The notes under the pieces: generated by a model
Databases searched by the model: none
What the model was told of the DNA's origin: nothing
What the model saw: only the letters and a program-made list of their open reading frames with translations
Shown: positions 53,305 to 62,932 of the stretch, one piece after another
Layout: every line of letters begins with the position of its first letter
Numbering within the stretch: position 1 is the stretch's first letter
Assembly (NCBI RefSeq): GCF_004295585.1
Contig: NZ_AP019400.1
Coordinates: 6,254,501-6,318,500 of the forward strand
Reading direction: 5' to 3'
DNA: 64,000 bases
Source: Cohnella abietis
GTDB lineage: Bacteria > Bacillota > Bacilli > Paenibacillales > Paenibacillaceae
Translations under genes and position numbers: made by a program

Positions 53305-54279
53305 TTATCGTATTTCTTTTTCAACTCTAGCTCTATCACTATCTACCATTATCTTCACAAGTTTCTCGAAGGAAGTTTTTCTAGGATTCCAACCTAGTTT
53401 GCTTGCTGCCTTCTGAGGGTCACCTATCAACAATTCAACTTCTGCTGCTCTAAAATATTTAGGATCCACAACGACATGATCCTCATAATTCAAGCCTACA
53501 TATTCAAATGCAATTTTGCAGAAATCTCGAACTGAGTATGTTTCCCCAGTAGCTACAACATAATCGTCACATTTTTCTTGTTGCAGCATAAGCCACATAC
53601 ATTCAACATAATCCTTAGCATAGCCCCAATCTCTCTTAGCATCCAAGTTGCCTAGTCGAAGCTCGTCCTGGACACCACTCTTTATTCTCGCTACCGCATC
53701 TGTGATTTTTCTAGTGACAAATTCTATACCCCTTCGCGGAGATTCATGATTAAACAATATGCCAGAACAAGCATACAAATCATAGCTTTCTCTATGATTC
53801 ACCGTAGTCCAATGTGCATAAAGTTTAGCAACTCCATATGGACTTCTAGGGTAAAATGGAGTAGTTTCCTTTTGTGGAATCTCTACAACTTTACCAAACA
53901 TTTCGCTACTGCTTGCCTGATAAAACTTAGATTCCGGGCTTGTTTGGCATAATGCCTCGAGCATATTGGTCACTCCCAGGCCCGTGATTTGTCCTGTGAG
54001 CAACGGTTGCGACCATGAAGATCCTACGAATGATTGTGCAGCTAAATTATATACTTCATCTGGCTTTGAGACCCGAAATGCATTAATTAACGAACTAACA
54101 TCAAGTAAATCGCCATCAATAAATTCAATTTCCTTCTTAATGTGTTCAATATTTGTCATTATAGGACTGCTTGTTCTTCTTCTTAGTCCATATACTTTAT
54201 ATCCTTTTTCGAGTAATAACTCCGCCAAGTAAGATCCATCTTGTCCAGTAACCCCTGTAATTAAAGCTTTCTTTGCCAT
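53305..54279 (-). CDS. gmd: GDP-mannose 4,6-dehydratase
   Basis: A 324-aa SDR with ALITGVTGQDGSYLAELLLEKGY, GLRRRTSSP, AAQSFVGSSW, catalytic YGVAKLYAHW and RGIEFVTRKI, all typical of GMD. It makes GDP-4-keto-6-deoxymannose, the shared precursor for the two genes just downstream. GGGGGAAA precedes the ATG. It lies directly downstream of manC, so the GDP-sugar pathway is in one run. Confidence 0.96.
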   Translation of the reverse strand: MAKKALITGVTGQDGSYLAELLLEKGYKVYGLRRRTSSPIMTNIEHIKKEIEFIDGDLLDVSSLINAFRVSKPDEVYNLAAQSFVGSSWSQPLLTGQITGLGVTNMLEALCQTSPESKFYQASSSEMFGKVVEIPQKETTPFYPRSPYGVAKLYAHWTTVNHRESYDLYACSGILFNHESPRRGIEFVTRKITDAVARIKSGVQDELRLGNLDAKRDWGYAKDYVECMWLMLQQEKCDDYVVATGETYSVRDFCKIAFEYVGLNYEDHVVVDPKYFRAAEVELLIGDPQKAASKLGWNPRKTSFEKLVKIMVDSDRARVEKEIR

Positions 54280-54318
54280 GAACTTTCATTTCCCCCTATT
54301 ATGTAATCCTCATAATTA

Positions 54319-55395
54319 TCATAAGTATTGATCCATCTTCTGAATTCGCAGTTCCTTAAGTAAAAGCTTCATTTCTTGCGCTTTTTCCTTCGAACAAATT
54401 AACGTAACGTCATCGGTGTCAACAACAATTAAGTCTTCAATTCCAAGTGTCGCTACGAGTTTCCCATTATTACTCTCGATAATACATCTTTTTGTATCAA
54501 TGTTTAATATATTACCTTTAATCACATTACCAAACTCATCCCGCTCGCTTATACGGTCTAATGCAGTCCAACTTCCAACGTCATCCCAGCCAAACTTACA
54601 CGGGATAACATGAATGTTGTTAGCTTTCTCCATAATCCCGTAATCAATTGACTCCTCTGGCATTCTAAGAAACTCACTGTGAATATCTTCTTGTAATAGT
54701 CCAGCATCCATTTTAACCTTAATATCTTGCATTACACGATAAATTTCAGGCATGTATGCTTCAAAGCTGTGTAATATGGTGGCAGATTTCCAAATAAAAA
54801 TTCCGCTATTCCAATAATAATTCCCAGCATTCAGATAACCTTCTGCGGTAATTACATTAGGCTTCTCCACAAAACAACGTACCTGATGTACTTCCATCCC
54901 ATTGACGATTTGTACTTCCTTCGAACTTTCAATATAGCCATAACCAGTCTCTGGATAAGAAGGTGAAATACCCAAAGTAACAATACTTCCATCTCGCTCT
55001 GCCACTGTTGTTGCAGTTCTTAGAATTTCAACAAACTCACTTTCGTTCTTAATGATATGGTCTGATGGAAGAACAATCATTGTATTATCCGGATAACGCT
55101 TCTCAATATATAAAGATGAAAGAGCAATACATGGAGCAGTATTTCTTCCTGATGGCTCTATTATTATATTATCTATGGGAAGATGCGGAATCTGAGCTCT
55201 AATTAATTCTGCATAGAGCTCATTAGTTACGACAAATATCTGCTCAATGCTCATTAGCTTCTCTAATCTTGCCACTGCCTGCTGAATCATCGATTTGTTT
55301 CCAGATATGTTAAGAAATTGCTTGGGTAAGTTAGTTCGACTTTTCGGCCAGAATCTCTCACCCTTTCCACCTGCCATTATCAGACTCGTTATCAT
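54319..55395 (-). CDS. manC: Mannose-1-phosphate guanylyltransferase
   Basis: A 358-aa enzyme making GDP-mannose. It has the nucleotidyltransferase start LIMAGGKGERFWPKSR, then PKQFLNI, VLPSDHIIKNE near 107, and FVEKPNVITAEGYL near 175. It lacks the isomerase domain of bifunctional ManC. The ATG at 55395 is 8 nt after GGAGG; a TTG at 55410 is part of that site. It overlaps the upstream GT4 gene by 38 bp. No phosphomannomutase is in the window. Confidence 0.94.
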   Translation of the reverse strand: MITSLIMAGGKGERFWPKSRTNLPKQFLNISGNKSMIQQAVARLEKLMSIEQIFVVTNELYAELIRAQIPHLPIDNIIIEPSGRNTAPCIALSSLYIEKRYPDNTMIVLPSDHIIKNESEFVEILRTATTVAERDGSIVTLGISPSYPETGYGYIESSKEVQIVNGMEVHQVRCFVEKPNVITAEGYLNAGNYYWNSGIFIWKSATILHSFEAYMPEIYRVMQDIKVKMDAGLLQEDIHSEFLRMPEESIDYGIMEKANNIHVIPCKFGWDDVGSWTALDRISERDEFGNVIKGNILNIDTKRCIIESNNGKLVATLGIEDLIVVDTDDVTLICSKEKAQEMKLLLKELRIQKMDQYL

Positions 55396-56692
55396 CAACT
55401 GAACCTCCAAAATGCATTTGTATGTACTTTAATCTTTTAGCAATCAGTTTCCCTACAGCACTCGGAGAGAAATTACGTTTAATCGTCTGTTCTCCACTTG
55501 TCGCAACTTGGTTATAATACGAAGTCTCAGTGGCTAATCTCTTCATATATTGGCTTGCATGCTCTACATCTGGGTCGGCCCATACTTGATAAGCTTGATA
55601 CGGCCCATAGTCTCTGCCGAGCTCGACTAATTCATAATTTACTAAACATGAATTCTGACTATTCATAAAGTCAGTATTGGCAGACCAATTTGTACCGATT
55701 GCCGGTTTGCCTAAGTACATCGCTTCCGCTAGGCCTAATCCAAACCCTTCGCTGCGATGAAGGGAAATGAAGCTGTCAGTACATTGAATTAATGCATTCG
55801 TATCGCTTCTACTAAGAGTAGAGGTAATAAGAAAAATATTGTTATATCCAGCAGTCATTTCGTTAATAGACTTCATATCATTTCTATTTGAACTGGCGTT
55901 GTTGATCTTAATAACCAATCCAACGTTAAGATTATCTGGTTTGAACGCTAGCTTGAAAGCTTCAATTGAAGCCATCGGGTTTTTGCGCTCCTGAAAGCTG
56001 TTCATGTCATACATAGTCAGGAACAAAAAAGGCTGTGTAGGCAAGCTGTAATATAATCTGTCTCGAGGTGTCTCTATTTTCACTTCTATGCCATGAGGGA
56101 TTCTTATTACTGGTACTGGACTCTTCATAGAGACGGAATTAGCAACAAAAGATGATGGCACCCAAACCTCATTTACAAATTTAAATCCATCCAACCATTC
56201 ATCCGGAAAGTCTTCCAATTCCCAATGCCAGAAACCAATGTTATATCGACCCTCAAAATTCTTTTGCCCAAAATAGGTATAGGACTCAAACATCTGCTCA
56301 GCATTGAGATGCAATATATTGACATTGTGTTGCGGCAAATCAATTTCCTTATGCTTCCACGAAAGATCTGACATTCTAGCGGAATTTGATCCTTTGAAAT
56401 TAACGATCCCAAATGGAATGTCTGTAGTGTCTAAACACTTGGCAGCAATTCTGCACGACTCTCCAATTCCCATCTCTGCTCTCGCATAACCAATTAGATT
56501 AACACCGATTGCTCGTTCAAGTTGATGAGATTTCAAACTGTGATCATTCAAACTATCTAGATTACCAGAATACGCCTTACTAATGATGGTCTGCTTGAGT
56601 TTTTTTCGTGCAGATTGGGGGATAACTAGAACTAATAACTTCTTAAATGGAAGAGCAGTTCTATATAAGGCCTTATAAATAAGAGATTTCAT
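55358..56692 (-). CDS. GT4 glycosyltransferase
   Basis: A 444-aa GT-B enzyme with NLIGYARAEMGIGESCR near 50, FWHWELEDFPDEWLDGF near 135, VPVIRIPHGIEV near 170, and SLHRSEGFGLGLAEAMYLGKP near 305 with the E-x7-E donor site. This variant is common in Firmicute surface-glycan clusters. GGTGA lies 9 nt before the ATG. It sits near the upstream end of the cluster and may add an early (core) sugar. Confidence 0.83.
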   Translation of the reverse strand: MKSLIYKALYRTALPFKKLLVLVIPQSARKKLKQTIISKAYSGNLDSLNDHSLKSHQLERAIGVNLIGYARAEMGIGESCRIAAKCLDTTDIPFGIVNFKGSNSARMSDLSWKHKEIDLPQHNVNILHLNAEQMFESYTYFGQKNFEGRYNIGFWHWELEDFPDEWLDGFKFVNEVWVPSSFVANSVSMKSPVPVIRIPHGIEVKIETPRDRLYYSLPTQPFLFLTMYDMNSFQERKNPMASIEAFKLAFKPDNLNVGLVIKINNASSNRNDMKSINEMTAGYNNIFLITSTLSRSDTNALIQCTDSFISLHRSEGFGLGLAEAMYLGKPAIGTNWSANTDFMNSQNSCLVNYELVELGRDYGPYQAYQVWADPDVEHASQYMKRLATETSYYNQVATSGEQTIKRNFSPSAVGKLIAKRLKYIQMHFGGSVDDNESDNGRWKG

Positions 56693-56835
56693 CGTTTTTT
56701 CACCGCCATGTTTACAAAAGCTTATTTTTGATTTTATTCTTGTAATTATAGCATACAGCTTTTGTTATTTAACTGGGTTAACAATATAGACGAAAACGAC
56801 ACGTTGATATGACACGAACAATTTCATTCTTTGCC

Positions 56836-59067
56836 TTAGTCCCGCTGTACCTTATCTGCAGCCAATCTAACCGTATCCGTCACCGCAAGCGTTCTTATCA
56901 AGAAAACCGTATCCGGAAGATCAAGCAAGGTCTGTTCCCGCCGCTTCATTTCCTCGTATAGATCTACTATTTTCTTTGCAATTATATTAGCATCGACAGA
57001 ACCCGCAGCATGAAGCTCTTCCCAGCTCTTTAATAACTCTGAAGCAGCTTGATCATAAAGAGATTGCTCGAATGGATATTGTTTTACTCCAGCTAATAGA
57101 ATATCTATGGCCTTCTTTTGATCACCACTTTGTAATGCAATTACGTAGCCTAGCTCCACTGCTGGACGATAGTAAGGCTCGGCTTTATTTAATTTATTAA
57201 TGTAGCCTTCCGCAATCTGAAGGTACTTCTTATCTTCTAGTTGTTCATAAGCTTTATAATTCAAAAGTGCTAACTGATACAACAACACGGGATGTCCTGG
57301 AGATTTAGATAACCCCTCTTCAATAGGCTTTACTATTTTATTGAAATCTTCGTTATTAACCAACGCACTCTCAGATTGCTTATATTTGTTATTAGCATAC
57401 AATTGTTTGCCAGAAGGCACAGCAATTACAAGTATTATTGCAAAAGCAATAACGAAGGCCACCCACTTAACCCTTAACATTGCCTTCTTATTTAAGCTTT
57501 CTTTTACTGACTGGCGTTGTGTTCCAGCCAGCACACCTAAACAGAGGAATACTAGTACTAGAAACAGAATATAACTCATTTCAAAGTCAATCAGGGAATG
57601 AATTAATATCGTAATAGGAACTGTAAAATAGAAAACCCACTTCAGTCTTTCTGACTCATCAGACTTGCGATAGAACCTAATAAAAGCGTAAACAATTGTT
57701 GTAATAAAGCCCACATATATTATTATTCCTATAAGACCCACCTCTACGAGCAGCTGTGCAAGATAACCGTGGGTTTGTCCACTCATATAGGAATAAGATT
57801 GATGTTGCTCGTATAACGCATCCCACACCCCAGCGCCTCCGCCAATTAATGGAGAGTCCTTCCATATAGCTATTGCATCCTTATACATTGTTAACCGTTC
57901 ATATACAGAATGAGTCTGAAAATTAACATTCTCTACCCGAGTTCGAATGGCATCTGGAAGGAGTTGAGCTATCCAATCGCTTGTAACCGCAACTGCGCCG
58001 ATAATAAAGACAGCCAATAAACCAATTGGAACTACTTTATCGGCCCACGCCATCCTTACTTTCCCTACTATATTAGTCACATAAGGGTCAACATATTTTA
58101 CAATTATATAGACAAGCAAACTCATTACGAAAGATACGCCTATTAAGAAAGCCCATGAAGTAATAGATGGAGATGAGAAAATAGACTTCGTCTGAAACTC
58201 TACCTCATCTGCCCTAGCCTGTTGAATTCGTTCAAATACTTTAACGCCTGCTTGTTCCAAATGTGTATAAATTATTAAAGAAAACCCCATTGCAATAACT
58301 GAATAGATTATTATCATAATTTGTTGTCTAAGCTTGAACATAAGTAAAGTAACAATAGCGATAATCGGGAGAATGATTATTGCACCGCGAGACAAGGTAA
58401 GCAGGAATGATACACATACAGGGACTAGCATAAATCCGTGTAATATTTGCGCTCGCTTGCTAGAGCTTCTTATGATTTCAATCAGAATGGCTATCCATAA
58501 AGTCAGGAGTAATGCAGCATATGCATTGGCGTATTGAAAGATGGATGTAATTCGAATTCCATCAATAAAAGATAGCGAATCCAATAGATACGTATTACCG
58601 AATAGATTAAGAAATCCGTAAATCACAATCATGTAACCAAATATCAAATACACCTTCGGAAGTTGATTTACTATTCGATTATACTGTGCTAAAAAAGTAC
58701 CTGCTATGAAGAATACGACTACCATTAAGCTTATAAATACACCAAACATTGCAAGAATAGTTGACTCAGCTCTGAAGCTACTCAATACATAAGTTACACA
58801 GAGTAATGAGGCAAGTAGAGCATAGATCATCCTCTGTTCAATCCGGAGCTGCTTTTGATAGAAATGAATGGTAATCCAGATCACAATAGCTGCTGTCAGG
58901 AATAGTACATAAAGTATAGGTCTCTCATAGATTATGAATACAGTCCCCTTATGTACACCAAGACCCTGAAATATCCCATTTGTACTAATGCCAAGTAATA
59001 ATAGAACACCTATCCAGCCCCAAGCAAACCATTCCATTGCACCTATACTATTCTGCCGTTTCTTCAC
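56836..59067 (-). CDS. O-antigen-ligase-like oligosaccharyltransferase with TPR tail (WsaB-like)
   Basis: A 743-aa protein with about 12 membrane segments and a Wzy_C/O-antigen ligase core. The conserved periplasmic-type loop contains GGGAGVWDALY and THGYLAQLLVEVG near 430-460. Residues about 580-743 are TPR-like repeats exposed outside. WsaB of S-layer systems is such a ligase and transfers finished glycan to the S-layer protein; TPR-bearing ligases often act on proteins. The GTG at 59067 is 8 nt after GAGGAG and is preferred over 59076. Protein O-glycosylation is inferred. Confidence 0.82.
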   Translation of the reverse strand: MKKRQNSIGAMEWFAWGWIGVLLLLGISTNGIFQGLGVHKGTVFIIYERPILYVLFLTAAIVIWITIHFYQKQLRIEQRMIYALLASLLCVTYVLSSFRAESTILAMFGVFISLMVVVFFIAGTFLAQYNRIVNQLPKVYLIFGYMIVIYGFLNLFGNTYLLDSLSFIDGIRITSIFQYANAYAALLLTLWIAILIEIIRSSSKRAQILHGFMLVPVCVSFLLTLSRGAIIILPIIAIVTLLMFKLRQQIMIIIYSVIAMGFSLIIYTHLEQAGVKVFERIQQARADEVEFQTKSIFSSPSITSWAFLIGVSFVMSLLVYIIVKYVDPYVTNIVGKVRMAWADKVVPIGLLAVFIIGAVAVTSDWIAQLLPDAIRTRVENVNFQTHSVYERLTMYKDAIAIWKDSPLIGGGAGVWDALYEQHQSYSYMSGQTHGYLAQLLVEVGLIGIIIYVGFITTIVYAFIRFYRKSDESERLKWVFYFTVPITILIHSLIDFEMSYILFLVLVFLCLGVLAGTQRQSVKESLNKKAMLRVKWVAFVIAFAIILVIAVPSGKQLYANNKYKQSESALVNNEDFNKIVKPIEEGLSKSPGHPVLLYQLALLNYKAYEQLEDKKYLQIAEGYINKLNKAEPYYRPAVELGYVIALQSGDQKKAIDILLAGVKQYPFEQSLYDQAASELLKSWEELHAAGSVDANIIAKKIVDLYEEMKRREQTLLDLPDTVFLIRTLAVTDTVRLAADKVQRD

Positions 59068-59082
59068 CAGTGACACTCCTCA

Positions 59083-60588
59083 TCAATATGCGCCTGATCC
59101 TTTAATAACCGCAGGAATTGTTTTAAATATAATTTTCATTTCAAGTGAAATACTCCATCGTTCTATATAATAGATATCTAAGTCTATCCACTGTTCGAAG
59201 TCCAGATCACTTCGACCACTTACCTGCCATAACCCAGTCATACCTGGCAGAACATCCATTCGACGCCAATGATAGTCCGTATATTTCTCAACCTCTTCAG
59301 GTAGAGGCGGGCGTGGTCCAATAAGACTCATCTGGCCTTTAAGAACATTCCAGAGCTGAGGCAACTCATCTAAGGAGTATTTCCTAATAAAACGACCAAC
59401 ACGGGTAACTCTTGGATCATTGCGTAGCTTAAAGACAGGCCCCGTCATATCGTTGTCTTTTACAAGCAGTGATTTGTTCAAATCAGCATCATTTTTCATA
59501 GATCTAAATTTAATCATTTGAAATGGTAGGCCGTTCTTTCCTACCCGTTGCTGTTTGAAGAATACTGCCCCTTGCGATTCAACTTTAATTAATATAGCCA
59601 ACAGGAGAAAGAGTGGTGATAGTATCAATAAAAGAAACAAACTCCCACCTATATCTGATAATCGCTTTAGAAAGACATTTAGCCCTCTGAGCGGCGTTTT
59701 CACTATTTGTAAACAGGGATACTCAAGATCATTTCGAAAGGCAAAAACTGTGTTCATTCTATCAAACATTTCCGGAATAATACGGATGTCGACATCGTAT
59801 TTATATATGGTGTGAAGCATGGATTCAATAATATGCTTTTCTGATGGAATTGTAATGTAGATGATATCTACTCTTTTTTGTTGTAAAATACTTTCTAGCT
59901 CTGATATTTTCCCAACAATATCTTTACCTAATTTGTGATCATCCAAGTACCCTATAAATTCCTTCTTCACCGGGTTCACTTGAATAACCTTATTAAAAAC
60001 CTCTAAACCAACTCTTCCAGCGCCCACAATGAGCACATGACTTCTAATTCTCCCCTTTTTATTTAAATGCCTCATAATGATTCGCCTTGTTGCCAACCAT
60101 AGCAATGATTCAATTAACATCATTATTATAAATAGCACTAAGGTTACCCTTGAGTATAAAAAAGTGGTTTTCAGAAGGAATGTAATTCCTATTGTAATTA
60201 AAAACGAGAAGACAATAGAACGAAAATCAAACATATATTCTTCTAAAATGGAGCTCTCTGCTTTACCAGAAAACAACTGATTTTGAACTAGCGTAAATGC
60301 ATGTAGAATCAACAATATTCCTAAAAACAAAGCATAATCATTAAATACAGGTATTTCTTTTGCCCATACAATAGGATTAAAACGATTTACGTTCTCATAA
60401 GTAGGCAGTACCCTTACAGTCATTAATATATAAAAAGTAAGAATAAACCCCAAATATTGTGCTATAAGAGTTGCCCTATGTATTTGTATAGTGAGTTTAT
60501 CTGTTCGTATTCTCTGCTGAGCAATCGTACCAATATGATTTATTTGTCTTTTGTAGGACATCTGTTTAACTGAATCACCTAAGCCCAT
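59083..60588 (-). CDS. Undecaprenyl-phosphate glycosyl-1-phosphate transferase (WbaP/WsaP type)
   Basis: About 501 aa. The N-terminus has four to five membrane helices, then a Rossmann-like domain (VLIVGAGRVGLEVFNKV). A C-terminal HPT domain follows, with one helix and the conserved KFRSMKNDA, YSLDELPQLWNVLKGQMSLIGPRPP and GMTGLWQVSGRSD motifs. It starts glycan synthesis by moving a sugar-phosphate, often galactose-1-P, to undecaprenyl phosphate. The ATG at 60588 has GGAG 9 nt upstream; 60603 is also possible. It is the first gene of the leftward glycan cluster. Confidence 0.93.
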   Translation of the reverse strand: MGLGDSVKQMSYKRQINHIGTIAQQRIRTDKLTIQIHRATLIAQYLGFILTFYILMTVRVLPTYENVNRFNPIVWAKEIPVFNDYALFLGILLILHAFTLVQNQLFSGKAESSILEEYMFDFRSIVFSFLITIGITFLLKTTFLYSRVTLVLFIIMMLIESLLWLATRRIIMRHLNKKGRIRSHVLIVGAGRVGLEVFNKVIQVNPVKKEFIGYLDDHKLGKDIVGKISELESILQQKRVDIIYITIPSEKHIIESMLHTIYKYDVDIRIIPEMFDRMNTVFAFRNDLEYPCLQIVKTPLRGLNVFLKRLSDIGGSLFLLLILSPLFLLLAILIKVESQGAVFFKQQRVGKNGLPFQMIKFRSMKNDADLNKSLLVKDNDMTGPVFKLRNDPRVTRVGRFIRKYSLDELPQLWNVLKGQMSLIGPRPPLPEEVEKYTDYHWRRMDVLPGMTGLWQVSGRSDLDFEQWIDLDIYYIERWSISLEMKIIFKTIPAVIKGSGAY

Positions 60589-60683
60589 ACCATATTTCTC
60601 CATTTTATATTATTTATATGCTTTATTTTAACATACTTCTACACATAAGGTGTCTAAATACAGAGAAGTTCCTTTATTTATGT

Positions 60684-60725
60684 CAAAAGGGTTGAGCAGT
60701 ATACAAGTTCTGCCCAACCCTTTTG
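60684..60725 (-). terminator. Terminator after the 688-aa secreted protein gene
   Basis: A 15-bp stem with one mismatch (60684-60698 with 60711-60725) and 12-nt loop. The following T run on the minus strand is short. It separates this gene from the glycan cluster. Confidence 0.75.
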
Positions 60726-60749
60726 ATTTAATTTTTGAAACAATTAATT

Positions 60750-62816
60750 CTACTTGATCATAATAGCGTATATAATTCTAGTTCCAAGTAATTTCCTGTA
60801 TCCTTGATACTGGTCATAAATATTAATTTTCAATCCATCCATCTGACTGATCTTCAAATTCGGATTATCAATATTCATTTCAGCAACCATAGTCTGCTTC
60901 TGCGATCCAAGCAATAAATCCGTCTCAAATTTAAACTCTTTGGTATATGAAGCATCTTTATCTACTACTTCCATGATGATGCTATGTCCATCTGGTACAG
61001 ATTGATATTCATTCAATTTAGAAAGCTCATATTGAAAATTTATGGTGGCATTTCGATCAAGATCTACTGTCATTGCACCAAAGCTTAACTTATACGGATA
61101 AATAGCAAGGTTCTTTAAGCTACCATCGACATTGCCTTGAGCCTGTATCGGTATTTCAAACTCAGAAGCAGCTAAGTAGGTGTTTTCATCAATTAATTCT
61201 CCAAGGATAAGCTTCATTGAATTCGTATTTATATACGAAGGTATTCTGGCCGACAATGAAACGATAACTTTACTATTTGGATTAATCTTATCCTTAACCT
61301 CTGATATTTTCACCGGGAAATAATTATCATTTTGACCTTTGAAATAAGCAACTAGTTTATTCAGAGCTGCCGCCCTACCATCTTTATTTTCCACTTCCAG
61401 CAAAATATTATATAGATAATCATTAGCGCCTTCGTAAGCCTCTAAACTATGAATCTTATAGCCTGATGCTTTACCGCCAGTGTTAAATATCACACTGTCA
61501 TTGACAGCTACTTTGGAAAAATTCTCAAAGGATACTCTAGGGACAGAATACGTTGTGATTTTTTCCTTAAATGGATCCGTGCCTTCTGTCTTAATTTGAT
61601 TATTAAGCTCGAGCTTTACTGTAGTGAAAGGAGATGTATACGCAGTTTTAGTATGAATAGCAATTTCTACAGAACCATTAGCTGGTATACCCACACCGCT
61701 AGTAATCTGTGTCTTTTTAGTTTTGTCTGCAGCAATAGAAACACCATCCAAGTAATATACGCCCAGGATATCGGGTATAGGTAATACTTCTGGCGTCTTA
61801 TTAAGAATTGTTACGGTAGATGAAATAATATTCTCATCTTCCCACGGCAGCTGCTTAATTGAATCTAGTCTAACGGCATATTTGTTATTGTTCATTAGAA
61901 ATCCTTTTTCCGTGCCGAGTGTGACTGGCTTTTCTGCTATTGCAGTCGCTGCAAGCTTTACAGTTGAAGTAAGAACAGGAACCTCTAATTTAGATTGCTC
62001 ATCGTTAAACACGAGACTTATACTCCCCGTGGTTGCTTTAACCGCTGTTGGAATTACCATTTTCATTTGTAGCTTAACTTTAGCTTTGGGTTGAATTTTC
62101 ACATCGTCAGTCTTAACTGGTGTGACTTCATAAAGGTAATTATCTGGTGTCATGTAAAAATATTTATATTTCGGAATCGTAACTGATCTATATCCCAGAT
62201 TTAAATACTCAACATCAAATTCAATTCGTTTTTCTTCTTCAAGTTGATATGTACGGAAATTCGTATAGTTAACACTTAGTTTAGTACCTTCAACGAAAAC
62301 TTCCTTCGCGTTGTTAATTGGTGAATAAGTTGCTGGCATTTTGATACTACCTAAAATCCTTGTATAATTAGCTACACTAAAATCCCATTTAATGAGTTGA
62401 ATAATTACGTCGGTATACTTTGTGTTTCTGTTTACTGTGCCTACATAAGTATATTCAGCTGATGTCTTAGGAGAAATCTCGCTCTTATTTACATTTACGT
62501 TCGTTAGTTTAACAGGAATAGATGCTCCATTGCTTAGCTTAACTTTAGTCCAATAATCGTAGAACATTATCGGTTTATTCTCGTTGTTTACAATTTCAAT
62601 AGTAAAAGCTAGCGTCTGTTTATTATTGCTTGGAATTAGTTGAACATTCTTCACGTTGATAGAACTCTTAGTTCCTATCTTAACTTGCCCAATAATAGGT
62701 TTATTTACTGTTGTTCCCGCAGCAAATGCTCCCCCAATCGAAATGGAACTCGTTAACACAAACACAATAGCTAGCACTAAGCATAATAATGTCTTACTCT
62801 TACGTAGCAACAACAT
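60750..62816 (-). CDS. Large secreted protein of unknown function
   Basis: A 688-aa protein with a clear signal peptide (basic start, LLCLVLAIVFVLTSSISIGGAFA, cleavage near residue 33). The rest is beta-rich, with four or five repeats of one pattern: a phrase such as VQLIPSNNKQTLAFTIEIVNNENKP or FVEGTKLSVNYTNF, then PKTSAEYTYVGTV or PKAKVKLQMKMVIP. These resemble extracellular beta-sandwich domains. I do not recognise the family. There is no SLH domain or sortase signal. AAGGAGG precedes the ATG. It lies between the putative S-layer gene and the glycan genes, in its own unit. Confidence 0.85.
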   Translation of the reverse strand: MLLLRKSKTLLCLVLAIVFVLTSSISIGGAFAAGTTVNKPIIGQVKIGTKSSINVKNVQLIPSNNKQTLAFTIEIVNNENKPIMFYDYWTKVKLSNGASIPVKLTNVNVNKSEISPKTSAEYTYVGTVNRNTKYTDVIIQLIKWDFSVANYTRILGSIKMPATYSPINNAKEVFVEGTKLSVNYTNFRTYQLEEEKRIEFDVEYLNLGYRSVTIPKYKYFYMTPDNYLYEVTPVKTDDVKIQPKAKVKLQMKMVIPTAVKATTGSISLVFNDEQSKLEVPVLTSTVKLAATAIAEKPVTLGTEKGFLMNNNKYAVRLDSIKQLPWEDENIISSTVTILNKTPEVLPIPDILGVYYLDGVSIAADKTKKTQITSGVGIPANGSVEIAIHTKTAYTSPFTTVKLELNNQIKTEGTDPFKEKITTYSVPRVSFENFSKVAVNDSVIFNTGGKASGYKIHSLEAYEGANDYLYNILLEVENKDGRAAALNKLVAYFKGQNDNYFPVKISEVKDKINPNSKVIVSLSARIPSYINTNSMKLILGELIDENTYLAASEFEIPIQAQGNVDGSLKNLAIYPYKLSFGAMTVDLDRNATINFQYELSKLNEYQSVPDGHSIIMEVVDKDASYTKEFKFETDLLLGSQKQTMVAEMNIDNPNLKISQMDGLKINIYDQYQGYRKLLGTRIIYAIMIK

Positions 62817-62881
62817 GCTTCTACCTCCTTGAAGATCTATATATATATAACGCTTCTAGGGCGGTAAAAGTTTCTACTAAT

Positions 62882-62916
62882 ACAAAAGAAGCCGAACAAA
62901 GTTCGGCTTCTTTTGT
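62882..62916 (-). terminator. Strong terminator after the putative S-layer gene
   Basis: A 16-bp perfect stem (62882-62897 with 62901-62916) and AAA loop, flanked by T-rich sequence, 17 bp past the stop codon. Confidence 0.92.
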
Positions 62917-62932
62917 TAATCGCTTAGGGCAA

